A stretch of 64,000 nucleotides of DNA from Talpa occidentalis (taxonomy: Eukaryota; Chordata; Mammalia; Eulipotyphla; Talpidae): assembly GCF_014898055.3 (NCBI RefSeq), contig NW_023601433.1:84577106-84641105 (forward strand), in the 5' to 3' direction. Every line of letters starts with the position of its first letter. Positions within the stretch are counted from its first letter, which is position 1. The translations under genes were made by a program, and so were the position numbers. The notes beneath the pieces are model-generated. The model made no database searches and was not told the origin of the DNA. It saw only the letters and a program-made list of their open reading frames with translations. Positions 35,925 to 47,848 of the stretch are shown one piece after another.

Positions 35925-37664
35925 TGAAGTTTAGTTTTGAAAGAATGTCAGGACCCCAAAGCTACCTATATGGTCTGGAACATCGAAGATGCAAGTTGAA
36001 TCCTTTTACAACAAATCTGTGTTAACAGAAATACTTTTAACCTTAGTTGCTGGAAATTTATTTTTAGTTATATTTAACACAGCACATTTCCAGCATAATA
36101 AAAACATGATATTTCTTTGGAGATGATTTGCCTGTAGTCTTTAAGAGTTTTAGTGAGATTTTAAAATTGCAGTTATATGATTTTGAAAAAAGAATGAATT
36201 TCACTTTTCGTTTTGTCAATAACCTCTGGCTAGTATAGAGAGTTGTAAGTGAACTGTACATCAGGATGGTAAATAGTGGTGGTTTTGAAATAACTTTCCA
36301 AGATATAAAATTTTGTCTATAGTTTATGAAGCATTTTGTTACTATTACATTGCTTTGTAGTGAAAGGATCCCTCTGGTAAAAAATCATGTTAGAAATGAA
36401 GGTGAATTTTAGATGTCTTAATACATTTCAGAACATAGGTATAAGGCAGCATAATTTGGTATAGATAGCTTTTGCAGCAAAAATTAGTCAAAAATCTCAC
36501 AGAAGCAACTTCTGACATTTGAAATTCACTTTGTACTAGGTCTTTCCTAGTGTTGTAAAATATTTTCATGTGCTCACTCTGTGTCATTTCTAGCCAAAGA
36601 CTTAAACACTCAAAAGTGATAGTAAGTGGGGGCTATATATTTTGCTTTCATAATTGATAAAACTCTTAGAAATTTGAAATCTTAGATTCCAGATAAAGGC
36701 CATTAAAAAGTGGATTTTTGCCCCCCTGTCTTTCTGATCCTAGCATAGAACCAGTAGCTCACGATGACTCTACATATTCCTGATATCAAAAGTGAAGTTA
36801 CGGGTTATGAGCCAATTTAGTGTTTCAGGTGTCCAAATGAGAGGCAAAGTGGATGAACAAACCTTTGGAGATGATACTTATATGTAATTATTTTGGGTGA
36901 GTAATGTTTGACGTGCATTAATTTCATCAGAAAGTTTTGCTTTTAGAAGTAAATCCGTTTTCACTGATTTCTGGGTAAGTTTTCTGGATTTGTCCCTGAT
37001 TTGCTAAGACAGGAGTTGATTCTCTGAGATCTGAGGTGGTTAGGCTTGGTGTTACTTTACACTCTTGGCTCCCTGCCCCCAATAACATCTTAAGTGTTAG
37101 CTAGGAAAGGTACATTTAATTTTAGCTAGTTGGTTAGTTTTTCCTGAACATTTGTTCTTTGCAGACTGAGGGAGACAGATGGATTTGAATTCTAAAGTGG
37201 AGTCTTTTGATTTAGTAGAAGAAATAACCAGTGAAGTGATAGACGAGGTTCCCAGGCAGTTTTAATTAGTCATGCACAGCTGTGAACAGGAATTGCGGAG
37301 GGAAGATTCAGCGGCATGAAAGATGCAGCATGTCTCATGTTTCTTGGAGGTATCTAGTGGTCAGTCATGGTTAACGGTGATTTTTATTGAGGGACCACTG
37401 AATGCATATGCATGGTCCTGCCTTGCACAGCCAGTTACAGACCATGGGTTTAGAACTTATGTCTCTGATCTTGAATGTAAGTATGGAAGACACTGATTTC
37501 AGCTTTCTTGTTCATGTTGAAAGCTGATAGCCCGACAAGAGGAAGGCGAGGTCATGTGTTTCAAACAGAAGTGCTCATCTGGAAGTGTGCTTCGAAGTGG
37601 TGCCTCGTGCTGCCTTCTGTGACTTGTTTTCTTTGGGGGGCATGTAGGTGCACTGTTGTAGCAT

Positions 37665-37765
37665 TTTTAGTTGTTCACGCATTCAGTAAGTGTTTTTGAG
37701 CACTTATGTACCATTTAGTCTCTGGTGCTTGGGATGCATTAGTGAACAAAATAGACAACTATTGT
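37665..37765 (-). mobile_element. L2-like fragment
   Basis: Reads cattcagtaagtgtttttg, agcacttatgtaccattta and gggatgcattagtgaacaa, the reverse-strand L2 pattern. Confidence 0.45.
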
Positions 37766-38024
37766 AAGCTATATTGACAGTTAGAAAAAGGGGTTTTTTC
37801 AGATAACATCAGTAATGTCATTGAGGGCTTACTAAATGTCAGGGGCTATGTTCTCTGCCTTATTTCAGGAGAAAGAATTGAAAACATACTGAGATTTTAG
37901 TGTAAAAGCTAACAAAGATGAATGACACTTAAGTCTGCGCCCTAAGAGGACGTACAATCTATCCGAATCTCTTGGCACACAACTATTATCTGTAAAACTG
38001 GTATTTTAATTGAGCATATGATTA

Positions 38025-38245
38025 AAATCCCTCCTGTCTACAAATCTGGGCCGGATCATTCTCTGTTGTGGGGTTGCCCTGTGCGTGATAGGATGTTTAA
38101 TGGCATCTCTGGCTCTACCCACTAGATGCCAGTAGCACCCCTATACAACCAAAAATGTTTCCAGGCAGTGCCAGATGGCCCCTGGGAGGCAATCTCTGTG
38201 TCCCCCCCCCCCCCCCCGCCATATTAAGCATTTCAGCTGTAGACC
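38025..38245 (-). mobile_element. MER20 (hAT-Charlie MITE)
   Basis: Contains tgttgtggggttgccctgtg, ggatgtttaatggcatc, cccactagatgccagtagc and accaaaaatgtttccaggc in that order. This is the reverse of the MER20 consensus as I know it. It includes the C-run at 38202-38217. Confidence 0.7.
38202..38217 (+). repeat. C homopolymer run
   Basis: Sixteen consecutive C inside the MER20 fossil; prone to length change and sequencing error. Confidence 0.95.
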
Positions 38246-38984
38246 TTGGTCTTCCCAGACAAGCCGCTCCTTTGGAGCAGAGCTAACTACAGCATCACCC
38301 AGCACTTAGCTGGTCCCTCATCAGCTCATGCTGTTCCTGAAAAGGTGAAGCTAGGGCTATTCACACCTTACGCTGTCCTGGGAATATTTTGATTTTTGCA
38401 GAGAAACCACTAAGTGTTTATCATCTTGGAGAAAATGGTCTTGGTTTTCTTTTCAGGACTGGAATACTAATAGGAATGACAGCATTTTTTATTACTAAAT
38501 AAATCCCATTCAAAAAGTATATACCTTCTGGGTAGAACGTTTTAGTATGTGCATATAAGTTCTGTGTATATGTATGGGTATATACATGTGTGTGTAAATA
38601 TATATTTTCTTTTTGTGATCCCCCCCCCACACACATATAACAAAGGGGCCTTTGCCAGTACTGTTGAAGTTCCCTGCATGTTCTACAATCCAGCCTTTCC
38701 TCTCTCTTCCACACAGGAAAACACTCTCCTAAATTTTGTACTTTTGGGGGGGCTTTTCTTTGTTTCATCATATTGTGTGCATATCTCAACATTATAGAAC
38801 TTAGTTTTATGAGTTTGAACTTCTTATTATATAATGTAGTATGCCACATTTATTTTTTGTGACTTGCTTTTTTCCCTCAGCTCTGCATTTGTTGCTATAT
38901 GCTTCTTGCATGTAGGGAATAAACTAGGAGTGGATTGCTGGGTTGTAGGCTGTAAGCGTACAGAGAGCTGAGCAATGACTTGCC

Positions 38985-39250
38985 AAGATATCAGGTCCTA
39001 ATCCTTGGAATCTGTAAATGTTACCTTATATGGTAAGAGGATCTTTGTGGGTGGATTAAACTAAGGCTCTTGAGCAGGGAAGAGTATCCTAGATTTTCAG
39101 GTGGGCTCTTAATGCAACCACAAATGTCCTCAATAGAGGAGCGGTGGGGAGAGATTACACAAGGAAGAGAAGCCAGGCAGTCACAGAGGTAGAAACTGAA
39201 GGTCACGAAGATGTGACCACAAGTCTAAGAATGCCAGCAGCCATCAAAGG
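38985..39250 (+). mobile_element. MaLR (MLT1-like) LTR, left half
   Basis: Reads ggtcctaatccttggaatc, tgtaaatgttaccttatat, ggattaaactaaggctctt and ccacaagtctaagaatgcc, the sense order of MLT1-type LTRs. The right half continues at about 40768, beyond an L1 insertion. Confidence 0.6.
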
Positions 39251-39256
39251 GTGGGG

Positions 39257-39326
39257 GAGTCTTTAAAGATGTTACTGAGATGTATGTCTTGTAGTGTTTA
39301 CATCTCAGTAACATCTTTAAAGACTC
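39257..39326. repeat. Perfect 26-bp inverted repeat at the L1 5' junction
   Basis: The left arm (39257-39282) is the exact reverse complement of the right arm (39301-39326), with an 18-base loop. The right arm is the beginning of the truncated L1; the left arm is its inverted copy. It would form a stable hairpin in DNA or RNA. Confidence 0.95.
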
Positions 39327-40393
39327 ATCACCCAAAGCAAAGGAAGTCAAGGAAAAGATAAAATACCTGGGATTACATCAAACTGAAAAGCTTCTGTACA
39401 GCAAAAGAGACATTAACCAAAACAAAGAGACACCCCACTGATTAGGAAAAAATCTTTGCACTCCATCCAACTGAAAGGGACTGATCACAATGATATACAA
39501 AGAACTCACACTACTCAACAAAAACAAAGTAAACAATCCAGTCAAGAAACGGGCAGAAGAACTTAAAAAACATTTCTCCAAAGAGGAAATGCAAATGGCC
39601 AACAGGCATATGAAACAATGTGCAACACCCCTTATAATCAGGGAAATGCAAATCAAAACCATATTGAGATATCACCTTACACCAGTAAGGATGGCACACA
39701 TTGAAAAAACTAGCAACAACAAATGCTGGCGAGGATGTGGTGAAAAAGGAACTCTCCTACATTGCTGGTGGGAGTGTGAACCGGTCCAACCACTGTGGAA
39801 AGATGTCTGGAGGTTCCTCGGTCTACTAAAAATGGAGCTACCATATGACCCAGCAATTCCACTTTTAGGGATCTACCCAAAGGACACAAAAACATTCATT
39901 CAAAAGAACACCTGTACCCCTATGTTTATTGCAGCACTATTTACAATAGGTAAAACCTGGAAACAACCCAAATGCCCAAAAATAGATGACTAGATCAAGA
40001 AGGAAAAAAAAAAAAGATACACCATGGAATATTATTCACAATCAAAAAAGATAAACTCATGCCATCTGCAGCAATGTGGATGGAGCTAGAAGGAATTGTG
40101 CTCAGTGAAATAAGCTAGAAGGAAAAAGAAAAATATTGGATGGTATCACTTATAGCAGGAATATAGGAGAACCAAATAAGACATCAATGTAAAAAAAATA
40201 GTAACAGTACAAAACACAACAAAGCAAAAACAAACAATAATAAATCAGAGACCTACTGCGGGGTAGGAGAAGGAAGGAGGAGCACAAGGGATTGTGGTGA
40301 TGGTGCACAGGTGCATTAGTGAAGGAAATTATATGGGGACTACACTTGAGGGTGTGGGGGGAAGCAAATATTGTTTAAAAATGAACAATGATG

Positions 40394-40664
40394 GGGCCTC
40401 CCCTGGTGGCACAGTGGTTGAGCACTGGACTGCGAAGCTGCCCGCAGCCTCTGCAGCGCCTGTTCGATTCCCGGCCACCGGCGAGGGTCCCACATGGCGC
40501 GACAGACTTCTCCTGCAGTGCCTGCTGCTCCCCTCAGCAGTGTATTTCGTCAGTCTGCCTGTTCTGCTCCCCACTCCGGCTCTGGTGAATTCTCTCACCC
40601 TCCCACACTTCTGACTATCCCCAGTGCTTGTATAAATAAATAAATAAATCTTAAAAAAAAGAAA
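40394..40664 (+). mobile_element. tRNA-derived SINE, type A, nested in L1
   Basis: Forward copy inserted into the L1 3' end. The 11-bp duplication gaacaatgatg lies at 40383-40393 and 40665-40675. It is younger than the L1 by nesting. Confidence 0.95.
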
Positions 40665-40767
40665 GAACAATGATGTAAAAAATTTAAAAAAATAAAATAT
40701 TATAATGGTTAGTATTAAAAAACAAAATTATGCAAATAACTTAAAAATTAGCGCAAGAGCCTACAAA

Positions 40768-40960
40768 AGGGATTCTCTCCTAGAGCCTCTAGAGAAAGTG
40801 TGGACCTGCCAACCCCTTGAACTGGGCCCACTGATACTGATTGTGGACTTCCAACCTCCAGAACTATGGGAGAAAAATAAGAAATATCTGTTGTTTTATG
40901 CCACTATGTTCATGTTGGTTTGTTCCAACATTTGCTAGCAGCCAGTAAACTAATACAGTG
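40768..40960 (+). mobile_element. MaLR (MLT1-like) LTR, right half
   Basis: Continues the LTR: gggattctctcctagagcc, gtggacttccaacctccag, gttgttttatgccacta, ending cagccagtaaactaatac. The last block is the typical end of MLT1-type LTRs. Confidence 0.6.
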
Positions 40961-41860
40961 CATTATCAGTTTAACTGGATAATGCCAGTCAGGGTGCTTG
41001 TATCAATTAATCTTTCCATCAGAAGTGTCTTGCAATTCCTGTTGTTTCACATTATTTTCGGCACTTGGTATTTTTGCATTTTACCATTAGAAGATTTGTG
41101 CAACCGTCCTAAGCCTGGTAGTTTCACCGTCAGTTCTCGCAACCTAAAAGAGAGTTCTGGAGCCCTCAGTATCATTTTTACAGGTCTTTAATACTGAGCA
41201 AGGTAAAGTAGCCAGCGGGGAGACAGAGGACCCCCCACCAGTGACACTGCCCTTTTATCCTCACCCGTCTAGGCCCAGCTGGGCACCTCTACACGTGCGC
41301 ATGCCCGTGCTGCCTGGGCCCTGGTGTCCATAGTTCTGGGAGGCATGAAGACTGCAGGTGCCTGACTTAGAGGGCGTAAAAAAGCCTGATTAACTCATTT
41401 ACCATACAAAGATTTTAAAAAGCTATTCTGTAAAACTGCAAATTCTGAAAACTTTAATGCATAATGTAGAAACAAAAAAAGACAATTCGAGTACACTAAT
41501 AAGAAAAATGCTGACTGCCATACTACAATAATAATGAAGTTTAGTTAAATTTATAAATATGCTATTGATAATGTACCTAATATTTCTCTTGCTTGACCTT
41601 CCAACCACAAAACATTTTTTTTGCATATACTCTCTGTAGAAAAGAATCTAATGATTCTTTGGTACTCTTTACGTGAATTGGCATGTTCATGACCTATCTG
41701 CACAATAAGGTTTATTTATACTTATATTTTGAGGGAACAGACATTAGTCATCAATCCCAGAAAACATATCCTTGTCTCATGAAATGTATTATTTGATGGT
41801 AAACATATTGCTATGCTAACAGTAATTGTGCCTTCGAGGTGAATTATATTTGGCATTTAA

Positions 41861-42437
<577 letters not shown>

Positions 42438-42633
42438 AAAAATAATTTTAAAATGTATTTTCTTTCTTCTTTCTATTTCTTCTCTTGTATTTCTTAAAGC
42501 TAAGCATATACTGAAATGTATTTACCTACTGGGGAAATTGGATTAATAAATCAACGGTTTTGAGAGTCCCAAGAAAAAGTTTCTGTTAGCAAAATAAAGT
42601 GGCAAGCAGGCAATTTAGCTGGACCTGTTTTTA

Positions 42634-42914
42634 TTTTTATTTTTTTAAAGATTTATATTTATTTATTTATACATGCACTGGGCACAGTCAGAATCGCGGG
42701 AGGGTGAGAGAATTCACCAGAGCCAGAGCAGGGAGCAGAGCAGGCAGAAGGACTGAAGCACACTGCTGAGGGGAGCAGCAGGGCAGGAGAGGTCTGCGCA
42801 CCATGTGGGACCCTCCTCCGGTGGCCGGGGAGCAGCCGGGGATCGAACCGGCGCTGCAGAGGCCGCGGGCAGCTTCTCAACCCAGCGCTCGACCGCTGCG
42901 CCACCGGGGAAGCC
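42634..42914 (-). mobile_element. tRNA-derived SINE, type A
   Basis: Reverse copy. A perfect 15-bp duplication, ctggacctgttttta, lies at 42619-42633 and 42915-42929. Confidence 0.95.
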
Positions 42915-43069
42915 CTGGACCTGTTTTTAAAAGACTGCTTATTTCAGACTCCCAGCTTTAGAAGAAGTCTGTATGTATATCATTTACAGTTTCTTCTTGA
43001 TTTTGGTCAGTGATAGAATTCTCACACCATCTCATTACACCCTTTTAGTTTTGACAAGCTTTTAAAAGC

Positions 43070-43500
43070 TTTTCCTTGTTAAAATTCTTATGAAAAACTA
43101 GACATGGTGAGTCCTTATACACCCATCACTGACTTCAATAATTTTCAGCTCCTTATTAATCTTTTAATTTTTTTAATGACCAATCTTATCTTAGTTATCT
43201 CCACCTACTTTTCTCTATCCCATATTTTGAAGTAAATCTGGGACATCAGATCACTTTACCCATAACTGTTTCAGTTTGTGTCTAAAAGATAAGGACTCCT
43301 TTTAAAAACATAACCATGATAGTATTACATATCCTTAAAAATTGACAGTAATTCTGTAATATAATTAAATAAGTGGGCAGTGTTCAGATTTTCAGTTGTT
43401 TCAGAATTGTGCTAATTTTTTTAAAAGTTTGTTTGAATTTAAATTTAAATAAGCTGCACATAGGGAGATTGGTTGATGTCTTTTAAAATATGTTTCCTCT
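43070..43500 (+). mobile_element. Old L1 3' region
   Basis: Contains catggtgagtccttataca, cccatcactgacttcaata, agtaaatctgggacatcag and aagataaggactccttt, the order seen in the 3' untranslated region of old L1M-type elements. Similar pieces lie at 53320-53420 and 61950-62050. Confidence 0.5.
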
Positions 43501-44204
43501 TTACCTCTTGCTCTTATTTTTTGACCCTGCTTGCAGCTTGTTGAAGAAACTTGGTTCTTTGTCCTGTTGAGTTACCTCTGTCTCCATTTTGCTTATGATA
43601 TCCCCATGCTATAGTTGTTTTGTTTTGTTTTTCCCCTGTTCTTTCTATTTCCTTGAAATTCAAGTTTGGATCTTTAATCACAGTTTGGTCAGAATCAGGT
43701 TTGATTTTTTTTGAGGGGGAGGGACAAAACTACTTAGTGATTGTGGATGGTGGTAGGTATATTCTTCAGTAGGCACACGATGTCTGCTTGTCCTTTTTAT
43801 GATGTTTGCATCTGCTAAAGCTCCATACCTAGATCTGTTAAATTGTTTGAGATCGCAAATGGTGATAGTCTGACATTCCGTCATTAAATGGTCTTCATAC
43901 TTCCATAAAGAGAAATCTTTTCTTATCTAGGTATACAGTTTATATGAGAAAGACAGGAGAAATGTTTGTATCTTTCTCGATACTAACAAATTTTGAAAAT
44001 AATGAGTTGGTTTGCCACTATCCTCCAATGGTGATTTTTCTTTTTTGTAATATTGTTGTAAGCTTGTGGATTTAAACATATCTGATATTGTTTCTGTCCG
44101 TTGTAGTTATTGTGCTTATTGATTTGATAAAATCGTTGTGTCTCAAAATGGACTTGTCTTTTTCCAAAAAAGATATATAATGACCAATAAGCCTAGAAAA
44201 AGAT

Positions 44205-45045
44205 TCTTAATATCTAGCCATCAGAGCAATGCAAATCAAACCACATGGGATACCACCTCACAGCTACTCAAATGGCTGTAATCAAAAGACAGGCAATGAC
44301 AAGTATTAGTGATGATGTAGAGAAATTGAAATTTTCATACATTGCTGGTGGGAACAGAAAATGGTGCAGTCACTTTGGAAAATAGTTTATCAGTTCCTCC
44401 AAAAGGTGAACATTGGGTTACCATATAACTCAACAGTGTCACTTTTAGGTATATACCCTAGAAGGGTGAAAACACATGTCTACAAAACTTATACATGAGT
44501 GTTCATAGCAACACGATTCTTGGTATCCAAAAAAGTAGAAACAATTCACATCTCTAGGTAAGTAAAATGTGATCTGTCCATATAGTGAAATAAAGTTTAG
44601 CAGTAACAATCAGTGAAGTACTGATATGTGCTTTGACATAAACAAAACTTGAAAGTATTATGGTAAATGAAAGTCACAAAAGACCACACAGTATGATCAC
44701 ATTTATACTATTGTCTATTAATTGTATACACTGTATTAAAAATTATATTTATGATTATATATAATATACATCTTACATAAAATTATTATGTATTTGATTA
44801 TATATAGTTCAACAATATATTGTAAACAATAGGTAAATCTGTAGCGATAGAAAGTAGTGATTGATTGCCTGTGGCTGAAAGATTTGGAGGAAAATGGGGA
44901 GTGGCTGTTAATGGGTACAGTTTTTTTGGTAGGTGATGAAAAATTGATTATGAGAATCATTGCCTAACTTTGAACATACTAACTAAAAGCCATTGAATTG
45001 TATATTTTAGGTGGATGAATTTTATGGTATATGAATTATAAGAAA
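44205..45045 (+). mobile_element. Old L1, ORF2 end plus 3' end
   Basis: Contains gcaatgcaaatcaaaccac, then tacattgctggtgggaaca, which are the ORF2 motifs AMQIK and LLVGT in broken frames. The 3' end (attgcctgtggctgaaag; gaattgtatattttagg) follows to about 45042. Older and more decayed than the L1 at 39-41 kb. Confidence 0.7.
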
Positions 45046-45059
45046 CCTTTTATACATAT

Positions 45060-45488
45060 TGTAGGGTAAGGAAAAATGTCAGGCTTTTCTGCCCTCCCAC
45101 CATCAGCATAGATGGTGGATCCTTGCGGTCTTGAATGCATGCCTGACGGCGGGCACCTGGAGTAGGGTGTGGGCGTAGGTAGATGGGATTCACCTGGGCT
45201 AAGACTGGGCTTATAAGGTCGGTGTCATGGGGACGCCAGCAGAAGCCAAGAAGCTGAGAACGAACAAAAGCCGAGAGAGCAACAGAGAAGGCTGGAGAGC
45301 CCAGATAGAGTGAAGACTTGCTGGGGGCTGGGAGGCCTGCCAGCTCCTGGCCCCCCAGCACCCCTGCCTGCCGTGTACCTGGTAATCCCAATAAAAGACC
45401 TGCAAAAAACCACTGAGGACTCTGATTCCTCCTTTACCTGGTCTGCTGGATCAGAAAACCTGCACTGTGCCCATGTCCTGCCCTTACA
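45060..45488 (+). mobile_element. Solo ERV-type LTR (copy 2)
   Basis: About 430 bases from TGTAGG to CCTTACA, closely matching copy 1 at 16577-17021 over most of its length (gtgtgggcgtaggtagatg; ttgctgggggctgggaggc). It has a TATA-like gcttataagg and a poly-A signal aataaaag. The flanks catat/cgtat could be a diverged 5-bp duplication. It lacks the GA expansion of copy 1. No internal retroviral region is present. Confidence 0.75.
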
Positions 45489-45720
45489 CGTATTATATCA
45501 TCAAAAAAGACAAAACTTGAAGGCAGACCATGGACCTGAGACATGCAGGGTGTTGGGGGGGCGGTGTGAAAATGGGCGGGAAGAGCACGAGGAACTATGG
45601 TGATGACTCAAAGGTGCTGTGGTGGTGGGAGATTAGAGGGACTGCAGGTGAGGTGAGAAATCAAATATTGTATAAAAATAATCTAAGAAAAAAAATTATA
45701 AAACAAAACACAACACCCCG
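45489..45720 (+). mobile_element. L1 3' end fragment
   Basis: Contains aagagcacgaggaactatgg, then ggtgagaaatcaaatattg and an A-rich tail. It matches the 3' untranslated part of the L1 at 40246-40385 with divergence. It begins directly at the LTR border. Confidence 0.6.
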
Positions 45721-45808
45721 AATCAACTGGAGTCTGCTTAGATACAGATTTCAGGACACATTATTTTCCTCTTGAAACAATCTTTATATGGATCTCAAGA
45801 GTCCTTTT

Positions 45809-46080
45809 TTTTAAAAAAGATTTATTTATTTATGTATACAAGAACTGGGGTACAGGCCAGAGATGCGGGGCGTGAGAGGACTTACCAGAGACAGAGTGGG
45901 GAACAGAACAGGCCGGCTGACTGAAATGCACTGCTGAGGGGAGCAGTGGGCAAATCAGGAGAGGTCTGCTGCGCCATGTGGGTAGCTCCCTGGCCAGCCA
46001 AGGATCCAACTCATGCTGTAGAGGCTGTGTGGATAGCTTCACAGTGCTGTGCTTAACCCCTTGGGCCACCAAGGAGCCCC
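45809..46080 (-). mobile_element. tRNA-derived SINE, type B
   Basis: Reverse copy with the ctggggtacaggccagag block. It ends gggccaccaaggagcccc beside a C/T-rich run. Confidence 0.88.
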
Positions 46081-46189
46081 CCCCCTTTTTTTTAAAGTAA
46101 ATACAACCAGGAATTCTGATGCATTTTATTTGAATCATCAAAATTTGTTATTGTGCTGTACATTTCACTGACTTCTTCCTATTTCTGCT

Positions 46190-46520
46190 TCTGCTGGAGC
46201 AATAGAGATTGAGTCTTCCTATTCCACATGACAGCCTTTCAGTCTTACCAAGGCAGTAGTCTCCCTTCTAACTCATCTTTTGTAGGCCATGCATCCCTAG
46301 TTCCTTAACCTCATGTGTTGTGATTGCCAGATTAGTCAAATCACCCTCTTCTGGACACACTCTAGTCTGTTAATGACTTCTTAAAATGAGATACTCTAAA
46401 CTGAATAGAATATTCCCACTATAGTTTGACCACTGCAGAATAGAAATGGATCATTACCTTCCTTGCTTCTAACACTAAAATTCTTCTAATGCATTTTAAG
46501 ATTGCATTAGCATTTAAAAA
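46190..46520. repeat. Possible ancient amniote repeat
   Basis: Blocks ctggacacactctagtctg, cttcttaaaatgagatac, accactgcagaatagaaa and tttaagattgcattagca appear in the same order as in an old repeat I recall from amniote genomes (consensus-like ...accagggcagaatac...agatcgcattagc). I cannot name the family with confidence. Confidence 0.4.
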
Positions 46521-46562
46521 ACTGTGTTGGTTCAAATAAAGCACCTGTTTAACCTTTTTTTC

Positions 46563-46611
46563 CCCAACCCCCAACATTCCCCAACCCCAACATTCCCCCA
46601 ACCCCAACTAA
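46563..46611 (+). repeat. Short CCCCAACATT tandem repeat
   Basis: Three to four diverged units of ccccaacattc. Low-complexity; not a telomere repeat. Confidence 0.85.
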
Positions 46612-46789
46612 TGTTTTTATCTAATCAGGTCTTCCTTCTTGAAGGGTTATCTGGAAAAATTCCCTTTCTTGGTGCTGATCTGGCCTAATATACAGAAATA
46701 TCTTAATGTCTTACCACTTATTTAGCAGTTTCAGCTTTTTCAGAGAACTCCCTGTACTTTAATTCCTTTGGTCTTAACCACTATGTCAA

Positions 46790-46920
46790 TGGAGGCAGTT
46801 GTTACTTGTTACTTTCACTTTAAAGATGTAGAAACACAGAGAGTTTTAAGTAAAACACCTAAGGGAAAACAGTTATTGGCAAAGCCTGGGCTAGAACTTA
46901 GTTCTCCTAACTTAGTGGTT
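46790..46920 (-). mobile_element. MIR fragment
   Basis: Contains aaagatgtagaaacacagag and caaagcctgggctagaact, the reverse MIR core and its end. Confidence 0.5.
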
Positions 46921-47045
46921 GGTAATCTTGGCTGCACCTTACATTTACCTATAGAATTGAAAAAAATCTTGGGCAGGTCCTATTCCCAGAGTAGGGTGGG
47001 GCCCTCTCATTAGTATGGTTTTGATGTTCTTAAAACAATCCTAAC
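46921..47045 (+). mobile_element. MER5-type DNA transposon fossil
   Basis: Starts atcttggctgcaccttac and later reads gtagggtggggccctctc, then attagtatggttttgatgt. This matches the MER5A layout (ccttggctgcacatta; ggtggggcc; atcagtattttt). Confidence 0.6.
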
Positions 47046-47267
47046 GTTTAATTCCAGCTCAGAACTGCCCTAACACATATTCTGGTGTCCATTCCCTCTG
47101 CCACTTACATTTTCTTCATCTAAGAAACCGGAAGAGTTATTTTCCATTGCTCCATAAGGCAGAATTATAATAAGGCCAAGTGAGAGAGGATTACTCAGAT
47201 GTACAGTGAAACCAGATGTATATCCTAAGAGAATTAGCTGTGAAATTTATGTCTCTTCTCATTTACT

Positions 47268-47400
47268 AGTTTATCAAACATTTATGTGCCAGATACTGCT
47301 AAGCTCTGGGGGTGCAAGTATGAATAAGACATGGTTTCCCTCTTTGAGGGCTTATGGTTGAAACGGGTACAGGCTAAAAATAAACAACCTTACGTGGTGT
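47268..47400 (-). mobile_element. L2-like fragment
   Basis: Reads caaacatttatgtgccaga, tactgctaagctctggggg, tgaataagacatggtttcc and gagggcttatggttga, the reverse L2 3' end pattern. Confidence 0.55.
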
Positions 47401-47605
47401 TACACATATTGGAGTGTATAATTCCTTTACTTCGTTATAGTGATTTTCTTACTAAAACATTTATGCTAAGCATTTGATGAATATATCACACTATGGTGGT
47501 CTTTATGTTAAGTATATAATTCAAACAACAGTTAGTCTTTGTGGAGAGATCTTCTTTCTTTAAATACTTTGATAATAAAATTTATAATAGTGTTGAAGCC
47601 ATTTT

Positions 47606-47848
47606 TTTTTTTAAAGATTTATTTATTTATACAAGCACTGGGTACAGTCAGAAGCTCATCAGAGCCAGAGCGGGGAACAGAACAGGCAGACTGACGAAGT
47701 ACATTGCTGAGGGGAGCAAGCGGCGCGGCAGGAGAGGTCTGAGCACCATGTGGGACCCTCGCCCAGCGGCCGGGGATCGAACCAGCGTTGCAGAGGCTGT
47801 GGGCAGCTTTGCAACCCAGCTCTCAACTGCTGCACCACTGGGGAGGCC
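47606..47848 (-). mobile_element. tRNA-derived SINE, type A
   Basis: Reverse copy with a 25-base internal deletion near 47655. The duplication ttgaagccatttt lies at 47593-47605 and 47849-47861. Confidence 0.93.

Larger units (their letters stand above)
39251..40767 (+). mobile_element. 5'-truncated L1 inside the MaLR LTR
   Basis: The codons of 39490-39993 give the C-terminal end of L1 ORF2 ([51 protein letters not shown]). Upstream codons are present in broken frames ([12 protein letters not shown] near 39380). A stop breaks the frame at 39991-39993, before the usual end (atggaatattattcac at 40024). A purine-rich 3' untranslated part (ggtgtggggggaagcaaat) follows, then an A/T-rich tail. No endonuclease or reverse transcriptase core remains, so it is inactive. 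It is split by a SINE at 40394-40664. Confidence 0.88.

Noticed and set aside
39490..39993. A 167-codon protein-like frame
   Set aside because: It is the C-terminal end of L1 ORF2 ([19 protein letters not shown]) in a truncated element, not a host gene.
46563..46611. An interstitial telomere repeat
   Set aside because: The unit is ccccaacattc, not ccctaa, and there are only three to four diverged copies.
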